A DNA stretch of 30,982 nt, from the IMG/VR virus record IMGVR_UViG_3300035698_001792, positions 1 through 30,982 of that record; one strand, written 5' to 3'. The stretch comes from a virus. Below the pieces are notes generated by a model, which did no database searches, was not told the origin of the DNA, and saw nothing but the letters and a program-made list of their open reading frames with translations. Both the position numbers and the translations under genes were made by a program. Position 1 is the first letter of the stretch, and every line of letters begins with the position of its first letter. Positions 18,140-27,129 of this stretch are shown one piece after another.

Positions 18140-19848
18140 TAGTTATCATCAACCTCCGCTGTGGTATTCGTTCCGCCGTCAGTGAAGTTGTTCCCGTTGT
18201 TAGTGGAGCGCCCACTTGATATTTGAGTACGGTCTGCGGTTGGCTGGATGAGAATCCCGGTACCGCTACACCCGCTAACGAATATTCCCCCAAGTGTATT
18301 ATTATCTCCAACAATCTCTATCCCGCGTGAATTAGCGGCTGTGTCATCAGAGTCAACATCCGTCACCGAGCAATTAGATATAGAGTTACCATCACCGGTA
18401 ACATAAATACCTCGCCCATATCTACCGGCAAAATCTGAATGTATATCTGCTATGTTACAGTTAACTAAATTGCAGTCTGATCCCTCCACATATATAGCGG
18501 TAATGTCGCTGTTCCCTGGGTTATATACATTAGATATATTAACATTGGCTATATTAACACTTGATCCGTACACATATATACCTTCCGCCAACCCCCTACT
18601 ATTGCAGTCAAAAATGCAGTTAGCTATATTTGATAGTGTGCACGCAAAAAGATAAATAAAACGAGTAGAAGATAGCCCGGACTTAGAATTACGAATATCA
18701 AGAATATTTAACCTATCGCAATTCGTGCAATAAATATGAGCAGGAGAAGTAGTAAATAAAATATTCTGGACATAAGAATCATCAACATAATCAAATAGAA
18801 TACTCCCGGCCGGTGCGCCGCCATCACTATCAACCCTCATATCTCTTATGCCTATGTTTACCAATTCACTCCCGGAAACCCCGACCGCTTCTATTCCGTA
18901 ATCAAAACCACCGGCAAGTGTATAATTTATAATTGTCTTATCACCAGAACCAGAGAGTATAACGTTCGATTTCATAGCTATGGGAAAGACAGTATTGAAC
19001 TTTCCGTCTGTTAGCTTTATAGTGCCACCACCGGAAACATTACTAAGTCTGGTAATTTGTTTATTTATTAAAACTTCATCAGCCGTTCCTGTACAATATA
19101 CGTCGGCCTTACCGGTGAAGTATTGAGAGCCTATTGTTATAGTTGCCTGGGATGCTGGCATGCCGCGAAAATCACCGCTTGCAACAAACCGCGCCAGAGC
19201 ACTGCTGTCATTTTTCCACGCCTCTTCAACTTCACGCAGTACCAACCGTGTGCGCCCCAACTCATCAGCACCGCGCTCAGTCTCTACCGACATTACTCGT
19301 ACCGATGAATCTATGTATTCAATTTGACCCGCGCCGCCTATCTCAAGGTTATACCAATCATCAGGCTCTAAATCGTATCGCGTGCCGGGAAGGTCTAAGA
19401 CATATAAGTGTTTAGCACTGCCGTAATCTTTCCACAAGTAATCAGCTACCTTTTCAGCTTGCGTAGTACTGACAATAGAATCGTTACCCCAATCAATGCG
19501 CCGCTCGCCGTTCTCGAATATATCGCCGTTGTCTCTCAGGCTATCGTGGATAATACCTTCTTCACCTTGAAGCTGTATAACCGGCGCACCACGTACCGTA
19601 ACCTCTGAGATAGTGCGAGTCGCGGCACCGGCGTTGGTTAGCTTTATTTTCGCACCGTATGAGTAAGAAGATATGTCAAGCTCTTTAGTCCAATCGGTAG
19701 ACTCGACACCAGCGCTTGAAGTATCCATTACCGTGAGCAATGCGCCTGTTGATTGGATGCCCAATAACTTTTGATTGCTACTCATAAGCGCATTTTTCAG
19801 ACCGGTAAACTTAGGGCCTTGTATTACGGGTATTGTGTAGATGCTCAT
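18139..19848 (-). CDS. Hub C-terminal domain fused to beta-helix tail spike
   Basis: A 569-residue protein. Residues about 1-215 look like the C-terminal part of a tail hub (AEKVADYLWKDYGSAKH, LEPDDWYNLEIGGAG, RTRLVLREVEEAW). From about 235 to 545 it is a right-handed beta-helix with repeating rungs (GIYVYGSSVNIANVNISN, GRGIYVTGDGNSISNCSVTD, GIEIVGDNNTLGGIFV), as in pectate-lyase-like depolymerase spikes. The tail is Asn/Thr-rich. It probably forms a trimeric spike that binds or degrades host surface polysaccharide. It overlaps the upstream hub gene by ATGA, and its N-terminus seems to complete that hub domain. Confidence 0.7.
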   Translation of the reverse strand: MSIYTIPVIQGPKFTGLKNALMSSNQKLLGIQSTGALLTVMDTSSAGVESTDWTKELDISSYSYGAKIKLTNAGAATRTISEVTVRGAPVIQLQGEEGIIHDSLRDNGDIFENGERRIDWGNDSIVSTTQAEKVADYLWKDYGSAKHLYVLDLPGTRYDLEPDDWYNLEIGGAGQIEYIDSSVRVMSVETERGADELGRTRLVLREVEEAWKNDSSALARFVASGDFRGMPASQATITIGSQYFTGKADVYCTGTADEVLINKQITRLSNVSGGGTIKLTDGKFNTVFPIAMKSNVILSGSGDKTIINYTLAGGFDYGIEAVGVSGSELVNIGIRDMRVDSDGGAPAGSILFDYVDDSYVQNILFTTSPAHIYCTNCDRLNILDIRNSKSGLSSTRFIYLFACTLSNIANCIFDCNSRGLAEGIYVYGSSVNIANVNISNVYNPGNSDITAIYVEGSDCNLVNCNIADIHSDFAGRYGRGIYVTGDGNSISNCSVTDVDSDDTAANSRGIEIVGDNNTLGGIFVSGCSGTGILIQPTADRTQISSGRSTNNGNNFTDGGTNTTAEVDDN

Positions 19849-22718
19849 GGTTTGCTATCCTTGTATTCTTTGCTACGCTTCAATTGATCCCACAGTCCGC
19901 TAGCTGATGTTGACCTCTCGAACCAAATCCGTAACTTATCCCAAAATGTAGGATCGAATGTATCATAAGGTTCTGCCCCGGTGTCATCTATCGGCGTATC
20001 CAGAATAGTGGAAGTTCTTTCTACTTTATCGTTATCACCGTACCGCGCAATAAATGACTCGCCGTAGGTATCAGGATCGGGCCATATGCCAGCCGCAAGT
20101 ACGTCCTCGGCAATGGTTCCGTCATCGGTAAGCGGAAAGGCGTGAGATGAAGTAGCGTTCCATACGACAGTAGTGCTTACGTTCTTAACGATACTCACTC
20201 CATGCACAACTATTTTATTCTTACGCTGTAGGTCTATCGTGGTTCCGATCCCGCGAGTAGTTGAAAGCGTACCCATCGGAACAGGATCGCCGTAAGCAGT
20301 AGCAAGCCGTGAGCGAAACCTGAAACTACCCGCAGAGTTTAGGCCGATGTATGATGCAACAGTAGAATCTGCTATGTCTTTTAGGTACTGCCAAAGTGAT
20401 ACATTTTCATCTACCCTACGCCACCGATGAGTGATAGCTACGGATTCAACGTCGAAACCCAAAGTATCATATCCAGCACTAACTTCATCGTCGGCACTCG
20501 ATACACCCGCTACACCATCATTGCTATTCAGTACGAAATAGTTTAATGCCCTATCGCCACGGATTAGCATAGCACCGTCAATGTTTATCGTGTCTCCGGC
20601 ATCGGCACGAACTATCACGCGTAACCTGTTGCTATCGCTAAATGATATAGTCCTTGAAATATCTACTTTTGTATATCCTTCTCCACCGGTGAGCGTATAC
20701 AATTGAGAGCTATCGCCTCTATATGTTCCGTCAAGAAGTTCCATTAAGTATATAGAGTTGTTTGCTCCCGAAGCGGCAACAGTGCTTTTTACCAATATCG
20801 AGAAGTTATACACCTCCCCAACGTTTAGCTTTTTTGAACCAGAGAAAGTCACATCCTGGAAGGCGTCCTCTGTAGCCGCTCCCGGTATCAGCTCACCCGA
20901 AGCACTACCAAAGAAACCGTCAGCCGCGTCACGATTAAGAGTACCGCCCGCAGTAACTAACCAACTATTTGCAATCGTTGCATTTTCAAAACTGCTATTC
21001 GATAAGAAGTTAGGTATCTGTCTCTCAGTTGCGAGCCGCGTGATAATATGCAGTAAGCTATCAGACTCATCGGCGGTATCAACTAAATCAGCATCCTCGT
21101 AGTACCGCCCTTTCTCAACCGATGTACGCGCTATCAGCCCTACATTATCGTCACAAGATATAGCAACCGTGCCATAGGTTTGATCTTGAGTAGACCGCTT
21201 GTATAACGAACTATTTACCTTGCCGAAAAATACCGTATCGAAATCACCATCATACCAATTCTCGATAGTGACATTAGATCGACGCTGTAGATATTTCTGA
21301 TTAACCGTCCCGTTGAATATATCAGCAGTAGGATCGAAGGCCGCGTATTGATCATCAGAGAAATAGCCTTGACCATCAGCGTCACGATTAAACAATCTAA
21401 TACCGCAACGGTTAGCACCTTGACTACCTGATAATAGATTCTCTACTTGTTTAGTCGTGGTAATGCTACTGACAAATCGTGTGATATTACACCGCGAGCG
21501 CCCCGTACCGTGACCGTCTAAGCTAAAGAATATTTCCTCATTCTTAACGTCTTTGAAGTCTGCTTGTACCTGTGCGTCGGTGGCTACAAGGCCGGAGAAG
21601 AAGCGTACATAGGCGATGTCAAAAGCGCCGGTATTATTTAGCGATGCGGTCCGGCGAAGTAGCGCCTTGTTGAACTCACTTGACTTTGCGTCAATAGCCC
21701 CATCCCATGCCGCATCATCTTGTGTTTTATTCATCCACAGAGCAGAGCCGGTAGTATCTCCTGTCGTCGAATCGAAAGCCACCGTCATGGTAATATGTTG
21801 ATTTATATTTCTGTGAGAAGACCCGCCATCATATTGCACTGATTGGAGATTACGCTGATTGGTTCCATCCTTCCATGAAACATTAAACTTATCACTTCCC
21901 GCTCCGTAGAATATCCTGAGAAAATGAGTTGAATCAATATACCATTCCCATAGACTCTCGTTGTTTGCAGTTGTATGGGCAAAGGTAGGCAGGAACTTAA
22001 TCTGCATCGTGAAGGTATCGGGCATCTCAAGCAAGTGCTCGGTGTATCCGCTTGAGAGGTAATGACTGCCGGGTATGTTGTGGGTTGTTAGCTTGATGTC
22101 GTCGATGTAGAAATATTCATTGATTGCCGCCGCCGCCGCTATCGTAACCAATATATAAAACGTTTGCGCGTCATCACTAATCGTATGAGTCCCGCTTAAT
22201 TCATGCCATCCATCGAGAGATGAAGAAGCAAGCACCGTGTTATTCTGTACCGCGCCACCGTCGATATCCCTGATTATGATACCGGCTTCTGTAGCACCCA
22301 TGCCGCTCGCGGTCGGGATATAAACCCAACAAGAAAAATCTATAACTTGGCCAGCAACCATGCCATGCATATCGCCACCGACCAACGCGTCTATCATCCC
22401 AACGTATGGGCCAGCCCCGCCAGCCGCATTTGTCTTTGTATACTTGTATGAGTAATCGCCAGTGTGTGAAAAGTCGCTTGATCGCGCCCATGTTGCGTTG
22501 TTTAATGGCGCTACAGTCTCATCAAATATCATCGGTGCAGTTGTTGACTCGCAATTACCCCGGTCTATAAGATTATCCTCTCGTGCTAAAGAATAAACTG
22601 CACTACCCGTTTCAAGGTCTGGATATTCCAAGAGTCGAAAGTCTGAGTATATCCTGTCAGTAGGCGGTGAGACATTACCTAAATGAGTTTGCCAATCTGC
22701 ACCGATAGCGTTTATCAC
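19845..22718 (-). CDS. Tail hub/baseplate protein with lectin and jelly-roll modules
   Basis: A 957-residue minor tail protein. In order: a short N-terminus; a carbohydrate-binding-like jelly roll (about 50-210, NLIDRGNCES...DFSHTGDYSYKY); and a LamG/concanavalin-like domain (about 225-400, DTFTMQIKFLPTFAH...NQHITMTVAFDS). Next come a hub domain (about 400-560, VENLLSGSQGANRCGIRLFN), a second jelly roll (about 565-735, NFLSNSSFEN) and a C-terminal hub part (SLWQYLKDIADSTVASYIGL). It would sit at the tail tip, anchoring the spike and contacting host glycans. The start is GTG at 22718 in a TAGTG junction with the tape measure gene. Confidence 0.75.
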   Translation of the reverse strand: MINAIGADWQTHLGNVSPPTDRIYSDFRLLEYPDLETGSAVYSLAREDNLIDRGNCESTTAPMIFDETVAPLNNATWARSSDFSHTGDYSYKYTKTNAAGGAGPYVGMIDALVGGDMHGMVAGQVIDFSCWVYIPTASGMGATEAGIIIRDIDGGAVQNNTVLASSSLDGWHELSGTHTISDDAQTFYILVTIAAAAAINEYFYIDDIKLTTHNIPGSHYLSSGYTEHLLEMPDTFTMQIKFLPTFAHTTANNESLWEWYIDSTHFLRIFYGAGSDKFNVSWKDGTNQRNLQSVQYDGGSSHRNINQHITMTVAFDSTTGDTTGSALWMNKTQDDAAWDGAIDAKSSEFNKALLRRTASLNNTGAFDIAYVRFFSGLVATDAQVQADFKDVKNEEIFFSLDGHGTGRSRCNITRFVSSITTTKQVENLLSGSQGANRCGIRLFNRDADGQGYFSDDQYAAFDPTADIFNGTVNQKYLQRRSNVTIENWYDGDFDTVFFGKVNSSLYKRSTQDQTYGTVAISCDDNVGLIARTSVEKGRYYEDADLVDTADESDSLLHIITRLATERQIPNFLSNSSFENATIANSWLVTAGGTLNRDAADGFFGSASGELIPGAATEDAFQDVTFSGSKKLNVGEVYNFSILVKSTVAASGANNSIYLMELLDGTYRGDSSQLYTLTGGEGYTKVDISRTISFSDSNRLRVIVRADAGDTINIDGAMLIRGDRALNYFVLNSNDGVAGVSSADDEVSAGYDTLGFDVESVAITHRWRRVDENVSLWQYLKDIADSTVASYIGLNSAGSFRFRSRLATAYGDPVPMGTLSTTRGIGTTIDLQRKNKIVVHGVSIVKNVSTTVVWNATSSHAFPLTDDGTIAEDVLAAGIWPDPDTYGESFIARYGDNDKVERTSTILDTPIDDTGAEPYDTFDPTFWDKLRIWFERSTSASGLWDQLKRSKEYKDSKP

Positions 22719-24799
22719 TAATAACCCCTGTTCGTTCCGGCAGAACTTGTGAGCAGTTTACTTGTGACATCTCGCTCTACAATCATACTACCTGCTATTG
22801 ATGGCGCATACGTGTTATAATTATTCACCGTGGCACTACTGCCGCCACCCGAAACACCCGTAGGCTCAGAAGCATTAACAGCACCTTTGACAACTGCCGC
22901 GATACCGGACGCAACAATCAGCCCTGCGCCGAGTTCGAGAAGTCCGCCACTCATAGCCGCAAGCCCTGCCTGAAATAACAGAGTAGGTAAGTTATCAAGT
23001 ATAGCCTTGGCAAAATCTTCAACACTTTGCGCCGCCATTTCAGCACCGCTACTACCGCTAACCATTGCCGCGCCGAAACCTTCAAGCATTTCTAAAGTCT
23101 CGCGCCCGAATACTTCTTTGAGTGAGTCGCCCAACTTATCGGTTACGTCTTTTAGTTTTTGCTCTTCCTCGGTAAGTACAGGAAGTGTTTCTATTAGGTC
23201 AATTACACCAGCGTCAAGTACCGCAGTTCCCATACCTTCCCACGCAAAGGCTAACTCTTCTACGGCCTTTTTACCCGTCGCAAGGTTGTCCCCCTTGAGT
23301 ATAGAAGCGTAATAATCAAAGTCAACCGGTCCCTTGCCTTGAAGTATGCGAGGAAGGTCAAGCAATGAAGGGTCTTTCAATACCGCGGCAACACCGGCCA
23401 ATACCTCGCCCTGAAGTTTCATTGCCATTGTGACACCGTTCATTCTGTCAATCTGTCCTGGAGGTCCGAGCCCTATCAATGGAGCGAATACCAAATCAGC
23501 AGGATCGCCCATTTCATCAGCGAGTTTCAGTTCTCCGAGTAGTGCTTTTAATGCATCGCGTAATGCTCCAAGGTCGGTAAGGTCACCGCCAAGTAATGCC
23601 ATTGCGTTTATTGATTCTTGTATGGTTGCTAACGCCTCGGCGGTTTCTTCAATTCTTGTCAACGGTTCTTGTGGGAAAAAATCTGCTGAGTATTCCGCTA
23701 TAAGTTTTGAGTTGGTAACGTTCAACGCGTCAATGTCTGCCTTTCTCTTTGCTTCATCTGCTGCGTCTTTGGTATCCCTGGCAATCGTACTTGCCCATGC
23801 AGCCGCTCGTGCTTGACTTCCAATAAAGCGTTTATACGCCTCGTCCTGATTAAGTGCCTCTTGGGTTATTAGCCCCATTTCAATAGCGGTGTCTGCTACG
23901 ACACCTAAAGAAGCGCCTTGATATTCTGCAATCTTTATTATTTGTTTTATTATATCGTCATTTGTTGCCATGAACTCATCAAGGAGGAGTCCGCCCGCTA
24001 TATTTTTTTTAAGCTGCTCAAATCTTTTCTCGTCTAATTTCAACAATGCTTCTTCGTCGGCACCGGTTTTAACCAAGTCACGGAATTCTTTAGTTGCCTC
24101 ACGCGCCTCGTTTGCTTTAGTGATGAGATCGGTAAGCTTTGATATGGTTGGAGCCAAGAAATTAGCTATCATCTCGCCACCGGCTTCTTTCAAATCACCA
24201 ACAGCATTTTGGAACTGAACCATACCACCGGCAGTAGTCGACGCTAATGCTTCAGCCGTACCACCGAACTTGTCGTTCAATGCCTGAGTCAATGATGCAA
24301 GTTTCTCTGTCTCGGTTCCCGTCATGTCAATCTCGACGCCGTAACGAGTCAATGCATTAGTGGAACTGCCGAGAGTTTTACCGATAAGAGATGCCGCAGT
24401 ATTAAGGTCTACGTCCATAGCTGCCGCGAAATCGAGTATGCCGGGAGTTACTTTTTCTAATCCTTCTTGTGACAAGTTACCCAATTGCTGAGTCATGGCC
24501 ATAGCCGAAAGCGTAGCCTCATCACCGAACGTGGTAACTTTCTGCAACGACGATGCTAATTCGCCGAGCCTTTCGGTTGACATTTCATTCTCTCGACCCG
24601 TTGCGCGAATAGCAGCGGCAAGTTTCGTTTCGGCTTTCTCTTGCTCACCGAAAGCATTAACCATGTCAGCGCCGACCTTGACAAGTTTTTTGGCAACCAT
24701 AACAGCGGCACCAATACCTACGGCAAACTTAGCCATGCCCATTACGGCTTTTTTAGTATCTGCGATTACGTTAATAATTACATCTTGCTTAGTCGCCAC
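22718..24799 (-). CDS. Tail tape measure protein
   Basis: A 693-residue, Ala/Lys/Glu-rich, mostly helical protein. It has hydrophobic N-terminal and C-terminal segments (KFAVGIGAAVMVAKKLVKVG; AGLAAMSGGLLELGAGLIVA) and the TMP core phrases TKLAAAIRATG, TLGSSTNALTRYGVEIDM and FGGTAEALASTTAGG typical of siphovirus tape measures. It sets tail length and is ejected with the DNA. At about 1.5 angstroms per residue (a general rule) its length would suit a tail near 100 nm. The GTG at 24799 overlaps the preceding TAG (TAGTG). It directly follows the chaperone pair, as in most siphoviruses. Confidence 0.9.
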   Translation of the reverse strand: MATKQDVIINVIADTKKAVMGMAKFAVGIGAAVMVAKKLVKVGADMVNAFGEQEKAETKLAAAIRATGRENEMSTERLGELASSLQKVTTFGDEATLSAMAMTQQLGNLSQEGLEKVTPGILDFAAAMDVDLNTAASLIGKTLGSSTNALTRYGVEIDMTGTETEKLASLTQALNDKFGGTAEALASTTAGGMVQFQNAVGDLKEAGGEMIANFLAPTISKLTDLITKANEAREATKEFRDLVKTGADEEALLKLDEKRFEQLKKNIAGGLLLDEFMATNDDIIKQIIKIAEYQGASLGVVADTAIEMGLITQEALNQDEAYKRFIGSQARAAAWASTIARDTKDAADEAKRKADIDALNVTNSKLIAEYSADFFPQEPLTRIEETAEALATIQESINAMALLGGDLTDLGALRDALKALLGELKLADEMGDPADLVFAPLIGLGPPGQIDRMNGVTMAMKLQGEVLAGVAAVLKDPSLLDLPRILQGKGPVDFDYYASILKGDNLATGKKAVEELAFAWEGMGTAVLDAGVIDLIETLPVLTEEEQKLKDVTDKLGDSLKEVFGRETLEMLEGFGAAMVSGSSGAEMAAQSVEDFAKAILDNLPTLLFQAGLAAMSGGLLELGAGLIVASGIAAVVKGAVNASEPTGVSGGGSSATVNNYNTYAPSIAGSMIVERDVTSKLLTSSAGTNRGY

Positions 24800-25056
24800 T
24801 ATTTTACCTTGCTCTCTTGTTCAAGTGCTGAGATTATATCTTTGTATACCGCGGGCCAATTAGCCCAGCCATCGCCCCAGGGATCGCCGAGTACTTTCCA
24901 ATCACGCCACATATTAACTTGTGCGCTATGATCGGGAGTCAAATAACTCGCTATAGCACCCTTGGCAATCTCGTACTCAGTACCGGGAATAATAAATGAT
25001 AACTCTTCACGCCCCGGAATTGTGACGTAGGTCGAATCATATCCTTCACGCCACAA
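24799..25056 (-). CDS. Tail assembly chaperone, downstream (gpT-like) part
   Basis: An 85-codon frame after a TTG at 25056 (WREGYDSTYVTIPGREEL...). It has no ATG or GTG near its 5' end, but the frame is open upstream to the slippery site at 25074-25080. A -1 shift there fuses it to the 115-residue protein, giving about 206 residues. This matches the gpG/gpGT arrangement of siphophages, in which the T domain contacts the tail tube protein and tape measure. Independent initiation at TTG is the alternative. The stop overlaps the tape measure start. Confidence 0.65.
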   Translation of the reverse strand: MWREGYDSTYVTIPGREELSFIIPGTEYEIAKGAIASYLTPDHSAQVNMWRDWKVLGDPWGDGWANWPAVYKDIISALEQESKVK

Positions 25057-25080
25057 GTGAAAAGCTATCCTTAATTTTTT
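25043..25080 (-). promoter_or_regulatory. Programmed -1 frameshift signal (slippery AAAAAAT plus stem-loop)
   Basis: The heptamer A AAA AAT (25080-25074, minus strand) lies in phase with the zero frame, directly before the TAA of the 115-residue chaperone gene. After 10 bases a hairpin TTTTCAC/GTGAAGG (25063-25057 with 25049-25043, 7-base loop, two G-U pairs) follows. The heptamer fits the X XXY YYZ rule and the -1 frame leads into the 24799-25056 frame without a stop. Spacer and stem are slightly weaker than ideal. Confidence 0.7.
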
Positions 25081-25418
25081 GAGTCTTGCCTCGCCTGCAT
25101 TACAAGTATCTGGTTCCCAATCTCCATGTACAGATGAGTAAACCCTTTCAAGTTCCCAAACTGCCGGGCCGTAGTAATTTCGTTGTCGTCAACCGTGAAG
25201 TTCTTTATCTCAACAACTCCGTACTTGACAAGTAGCTCATGATTAGCGTCTACTGTTTCATTACCGTTCTTGTCTATTCCGAGCTTGAAACACTTAGACC
25301 GTTGCGCATCAGTGAGATACCGCAAGGTAAATACCGTCCGCTCATCCTCTTCAAGCTTATCGTTGCCATTCCAAAATGGGACGTAATCTATGTCCTTACT
25401 TACTGTCGTGTATTCCAT
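25071..25418 (-). CDS. Tail assembly chaperone (gpG-like)
   Basis: A 115-residue protein between the tail tube genes and the tape measure gene, the conserved slot for the tail assembly chaperone. It begins MEYTTVSKDIDYVPFWNGND and contains ERTVFTLRYLTDAQRSK and a C-terminal alpha/beta part (LKGFTHLYMEIGNQILVM). It would coat the tape measure protein during tube assembly and be absent from the virion. Its stop is immediately preceded by a slippery heptamer. The start has AGGGGGGAGT. Assignment is by position plus the frameshift. Confidence 0.7.
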   Translation of the reverse strand: MEYTTVSKDIDYVPFWNGNDKLEEDERTVFTLRYLTDAQRSKCFKLGIDKNGNETVDANHELLVKYGVVEIKNFTVDDNEITTARQFGNLKGFTHLYMEIGNQILVMQARQDSKN

Positions 25419-25434
25419 ACTCCCCCCTTAATTA

Positions 25435-25836
25435 TTACGTAGTCACATATGTAAGATTGCCGGTGCCCTGAAAAGTCCAGCTTACCGTAACCTTATCTGC
25501 TACACTTGAATTGATAGTTTCGCCCGTTACATACGCCTCGCCCTGCCAATGTGAGGTAGAATCATATAACCATAATGACAGAGTAGTACTTGTCGCGGTA
25601 CTCTCGAAGTCATTTAGGATAACTACTTGCCCGGTTGTATCGCTTCTGTCAAGCGTACCGCCACACGTTACCGACCAACCCCTGAGAGTTGACACGTACG
25701 CTTTTGAAGTATTGCCGTAGGCCGTTACCTCAGCAGTACCTATCTCTGCATTTAGTGTCCAGGTATCAATGTATACCGGTTTACCCGTAGTACCGTCGAC
25801 GGATATAAACCCGTCCTTGCCCATTGTTGCCGCCAT
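25435..25836 (-). CDS. Tail tube protein, paralog 2
   Basis: A 133-residue protein starting MAATMGKDGFISVDGTTG. It shares with its upstream neighbour the phrases MDTW/IDTW, ITAYG/VTAYG, SKAY, LRGWSV/LRSWAM, GTLDRSDT and a C-terminal VSWTFQGTGNL. The Gly/Thr/Ser-rich beta-sheet composition and ~130-residue size fit a siphovirus tail tube protein, which polymerises into rings around the tape measure. Which of the two is the major tube subunit is unclear. An AGGAGATATTAA site precedes the ATG. Confidence 0.72.
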   Translation of the reverse strand: MAATMGKDGFISVDGTTGKPVYIDTWTLNAEIGTAEVTAYGNTSKAYVSTLRGWSVTCGGTLDRSDTTGQVVILNDFESTATSTTLSLWLYDSTSHWQGEAYVTGETINSSVADKVTVSWTFQGTGNLTYVTT

Positions 25837-25847
25837 TTAATATCTCC

Positions 25848-26243
25848 TTATGATGTGGTAGCGGAAAGATTGCCGTTACCGTTACCGGTCCAACTAATCG
25901 AAACCTTATCGCCAACCTGTGAATTTATAGTTTGCCCGGTCAACCTTACGCTACCAGACCAATATGATGCGGCCGCAAAATAAAACCTACACGCGATATC
26001 CGCGAGTGTTCCATCCTCGAACTGATCCATCATATCAGCTTGATCGGTATCTGACCTGTCAAGCGTACCACTCGCGGTCATGGCCCAACTACGTAATGAG
26101 CTACCATACGCTTTCGATGAATCTCCATATGCCGTTATTTCCGGCGTATCGATTCCAGGGGTAATTGCCCACGTATCCATATAGGCTACCGTGCCCGTGG
26201 TGCCTATTAAAAACTTACCGTCCTTTCCTACTGTCGCCGCCAT
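25848..26243 (-). CDS. Tail tube protein, paralog 1
   Basis: A 131-residue protein beginning MAATVGKDGKFLIGTTGTVA. It contains AYMDTWAITPG, EITAYGDSSKAYGSSLRSW, GTLDRSDT and a final ISWTGNGNGNLSATTS. It is clearly paralogous to the next gene and roughly as long. It directly follows the tail terminator gene, the usual place for the major tail protein. Tandem tube paralogs are unusual; one may have an N-terminal or decoration role. The ribosome binding site is AGGGGGCAACA. Confidence 0.72.
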   Translation of the reverse strand: MAATVGKDGKFLIGTTGTVAYMDTWAITPGIDTPEITAYGDSSKAYGSSLRSWAMTASGTLDRSDTDQADMMDQFEDGTLADIACRFYFAAASYWSGSVRLTGQTINSQVGDKVSISWTGNGNGNLSATTS

Positions 26244-26252
26244 TGTTGCCCC

Positions 26253-26699
26253 CTATGGCCTTAAGTGATTATAATGATACAGCACCCGAAAGACTCCATT
26301 AGTCCACCCGATACCGTCCGAATATCCTCTATCTGTTCCCCGCTCTTGCGGAGTAATGTCTTTTACTAAATCGTCTATCGCAGTGCTTCCGGTCAAGGCC
26401 TTTTCTATATCTACCATCAGCGTATTTCTCGAAAGGTCTATGCTATCGGTTTGGCTTATGTTCTTTTTGACATAGCCCATAAACTCAAGCGGTAGTTCGG
26501 ATTCCATATCTTCGCTAACGTCATCTGGAAACGCGAGCCTGGTAATCTGTTCCTCACCGTCAAGCATCCTCACTGCCGGAAACTTATTATCCTTGAAACT
26601 CCACGCATTTTCTGCAACGTCAATAGTTACATAGTTAATACCTGTCGAAGTATTAAGCGCAGTAACAACCGCGTCATATATTGCTTTACGAGATGCCAC
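26253..26699 (-). CDS. Tail terminator-like protein
   Basis: A 148-residue alpha/beta protein in the slot between the gp10-like gene and the tail tube genes, where the tail terminator (lambda gpU-like) normally lies. Start GTG 26699 (MASRKAIYDAVVTALN), with GGAGG nine bases upstream. Features are an N-terminal helix, a central beta section (FPAVRMLDGEEQ, LPLEFMGYVKKN) and a C-terminal WTNGVFRVLYHYNH strand pair. It would cap the tail tube and join it to the head. Assignment is mainly positional. Confidence 0.6.
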   Translation of the reverse strand: MASRKAIYDAVVTALNTSTGINYVTIDVAENAWSFKDNKFPAVRMLDGEEQITRLAFPDDVSEDMESELPLEFMGYVKKNISQTDSIDLSRNTLMVDIEKALTGSTAIDDLVKDITPQERGTDRGYSDGIGWTNGVFRVLYHYNHLRP

Positions 26700-27129
26700 G
26701 AGCTATAGCCTCCTCAAGCATACTCCCTATCAAATCCCTAACCTCGCCTAACTTCGCTTTACGTGTCGGCTCAACAAACGGCCTCGCGGGAATAGTGATA
26801 GTCGTATTCTTATGCCAGCCAGCATTTGAAATGACACCGCCCTTCTCATGGGTCGCACCCTTGTATACCTGAGAGTGACCACCCGACATTCCAACACCTG
26901 CCGCAAACGTTACCCGAAACCCATTACGCTTATTCATGATAGGCCCAATAGAATCGTACAGCATACCGCTTCGCTTTTTGAGACCTGACATCTTGTATCT
27001 ACGCCTCATCTCTTTCGATAAAACATTAACGCCCTTAGCCGCAGCCTTCTTAACTACCTGCGGAGTCTTCTTTCCGACGTTATCTATTCGCTGTTGTAAT
27101 TGGTCAAGCGTTATAGCTGTTACTGACAT
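26686..27129 (-). CDS. HK97 gp10-like head-tail joining protein
   Basis: A 147-residue basic protein matching the HK97 gp10/virion morphogenesis type. It has an N-terminal helical region (LDQLQQRIDNVGKKTPQVVK), the characteristic RSGMLYDSIGPI followed by a beta sheet (FRVTFAAGVGM), a HEKGG-like loop (ATHEKGGVISNAG) and ARPFVEPTRKAK near the C-terminus. This family joins the connector to the tail. The ATG at 27129 overlaps the P-loop gene by 10 bases. Confidence 0.8.
   Translation of the reverse strand: MSVTAITLDQLQQRIDNVGKKTPQVVKKAAAKGVNVLSKEMRRRYKMSGLKKRSGMLYDSIGPIMNKRNGFRVTFAAGVGMSGGHSQVYKGATHEKGGVISNAGWHKNTTITIPARPFVEPTRKAKLGEVRDLIGSMLEEAIARGIS

Noticed and set aside
19845-19848. A second programmed frameshift joining the hub and spike genes
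   Set aside because: The junction has a simple ATGA overlap and no slippery heptamer, so re-initiation explains it better.
23430-23816. Long open frames on the plus strand across the tape measure and hub genes
   Set aside because: They are antisense to clear minus-strand genes, Ser/Ala/Pro-rich in the way expected of reverse reading, and lack ribosome sites and recognisable domains.
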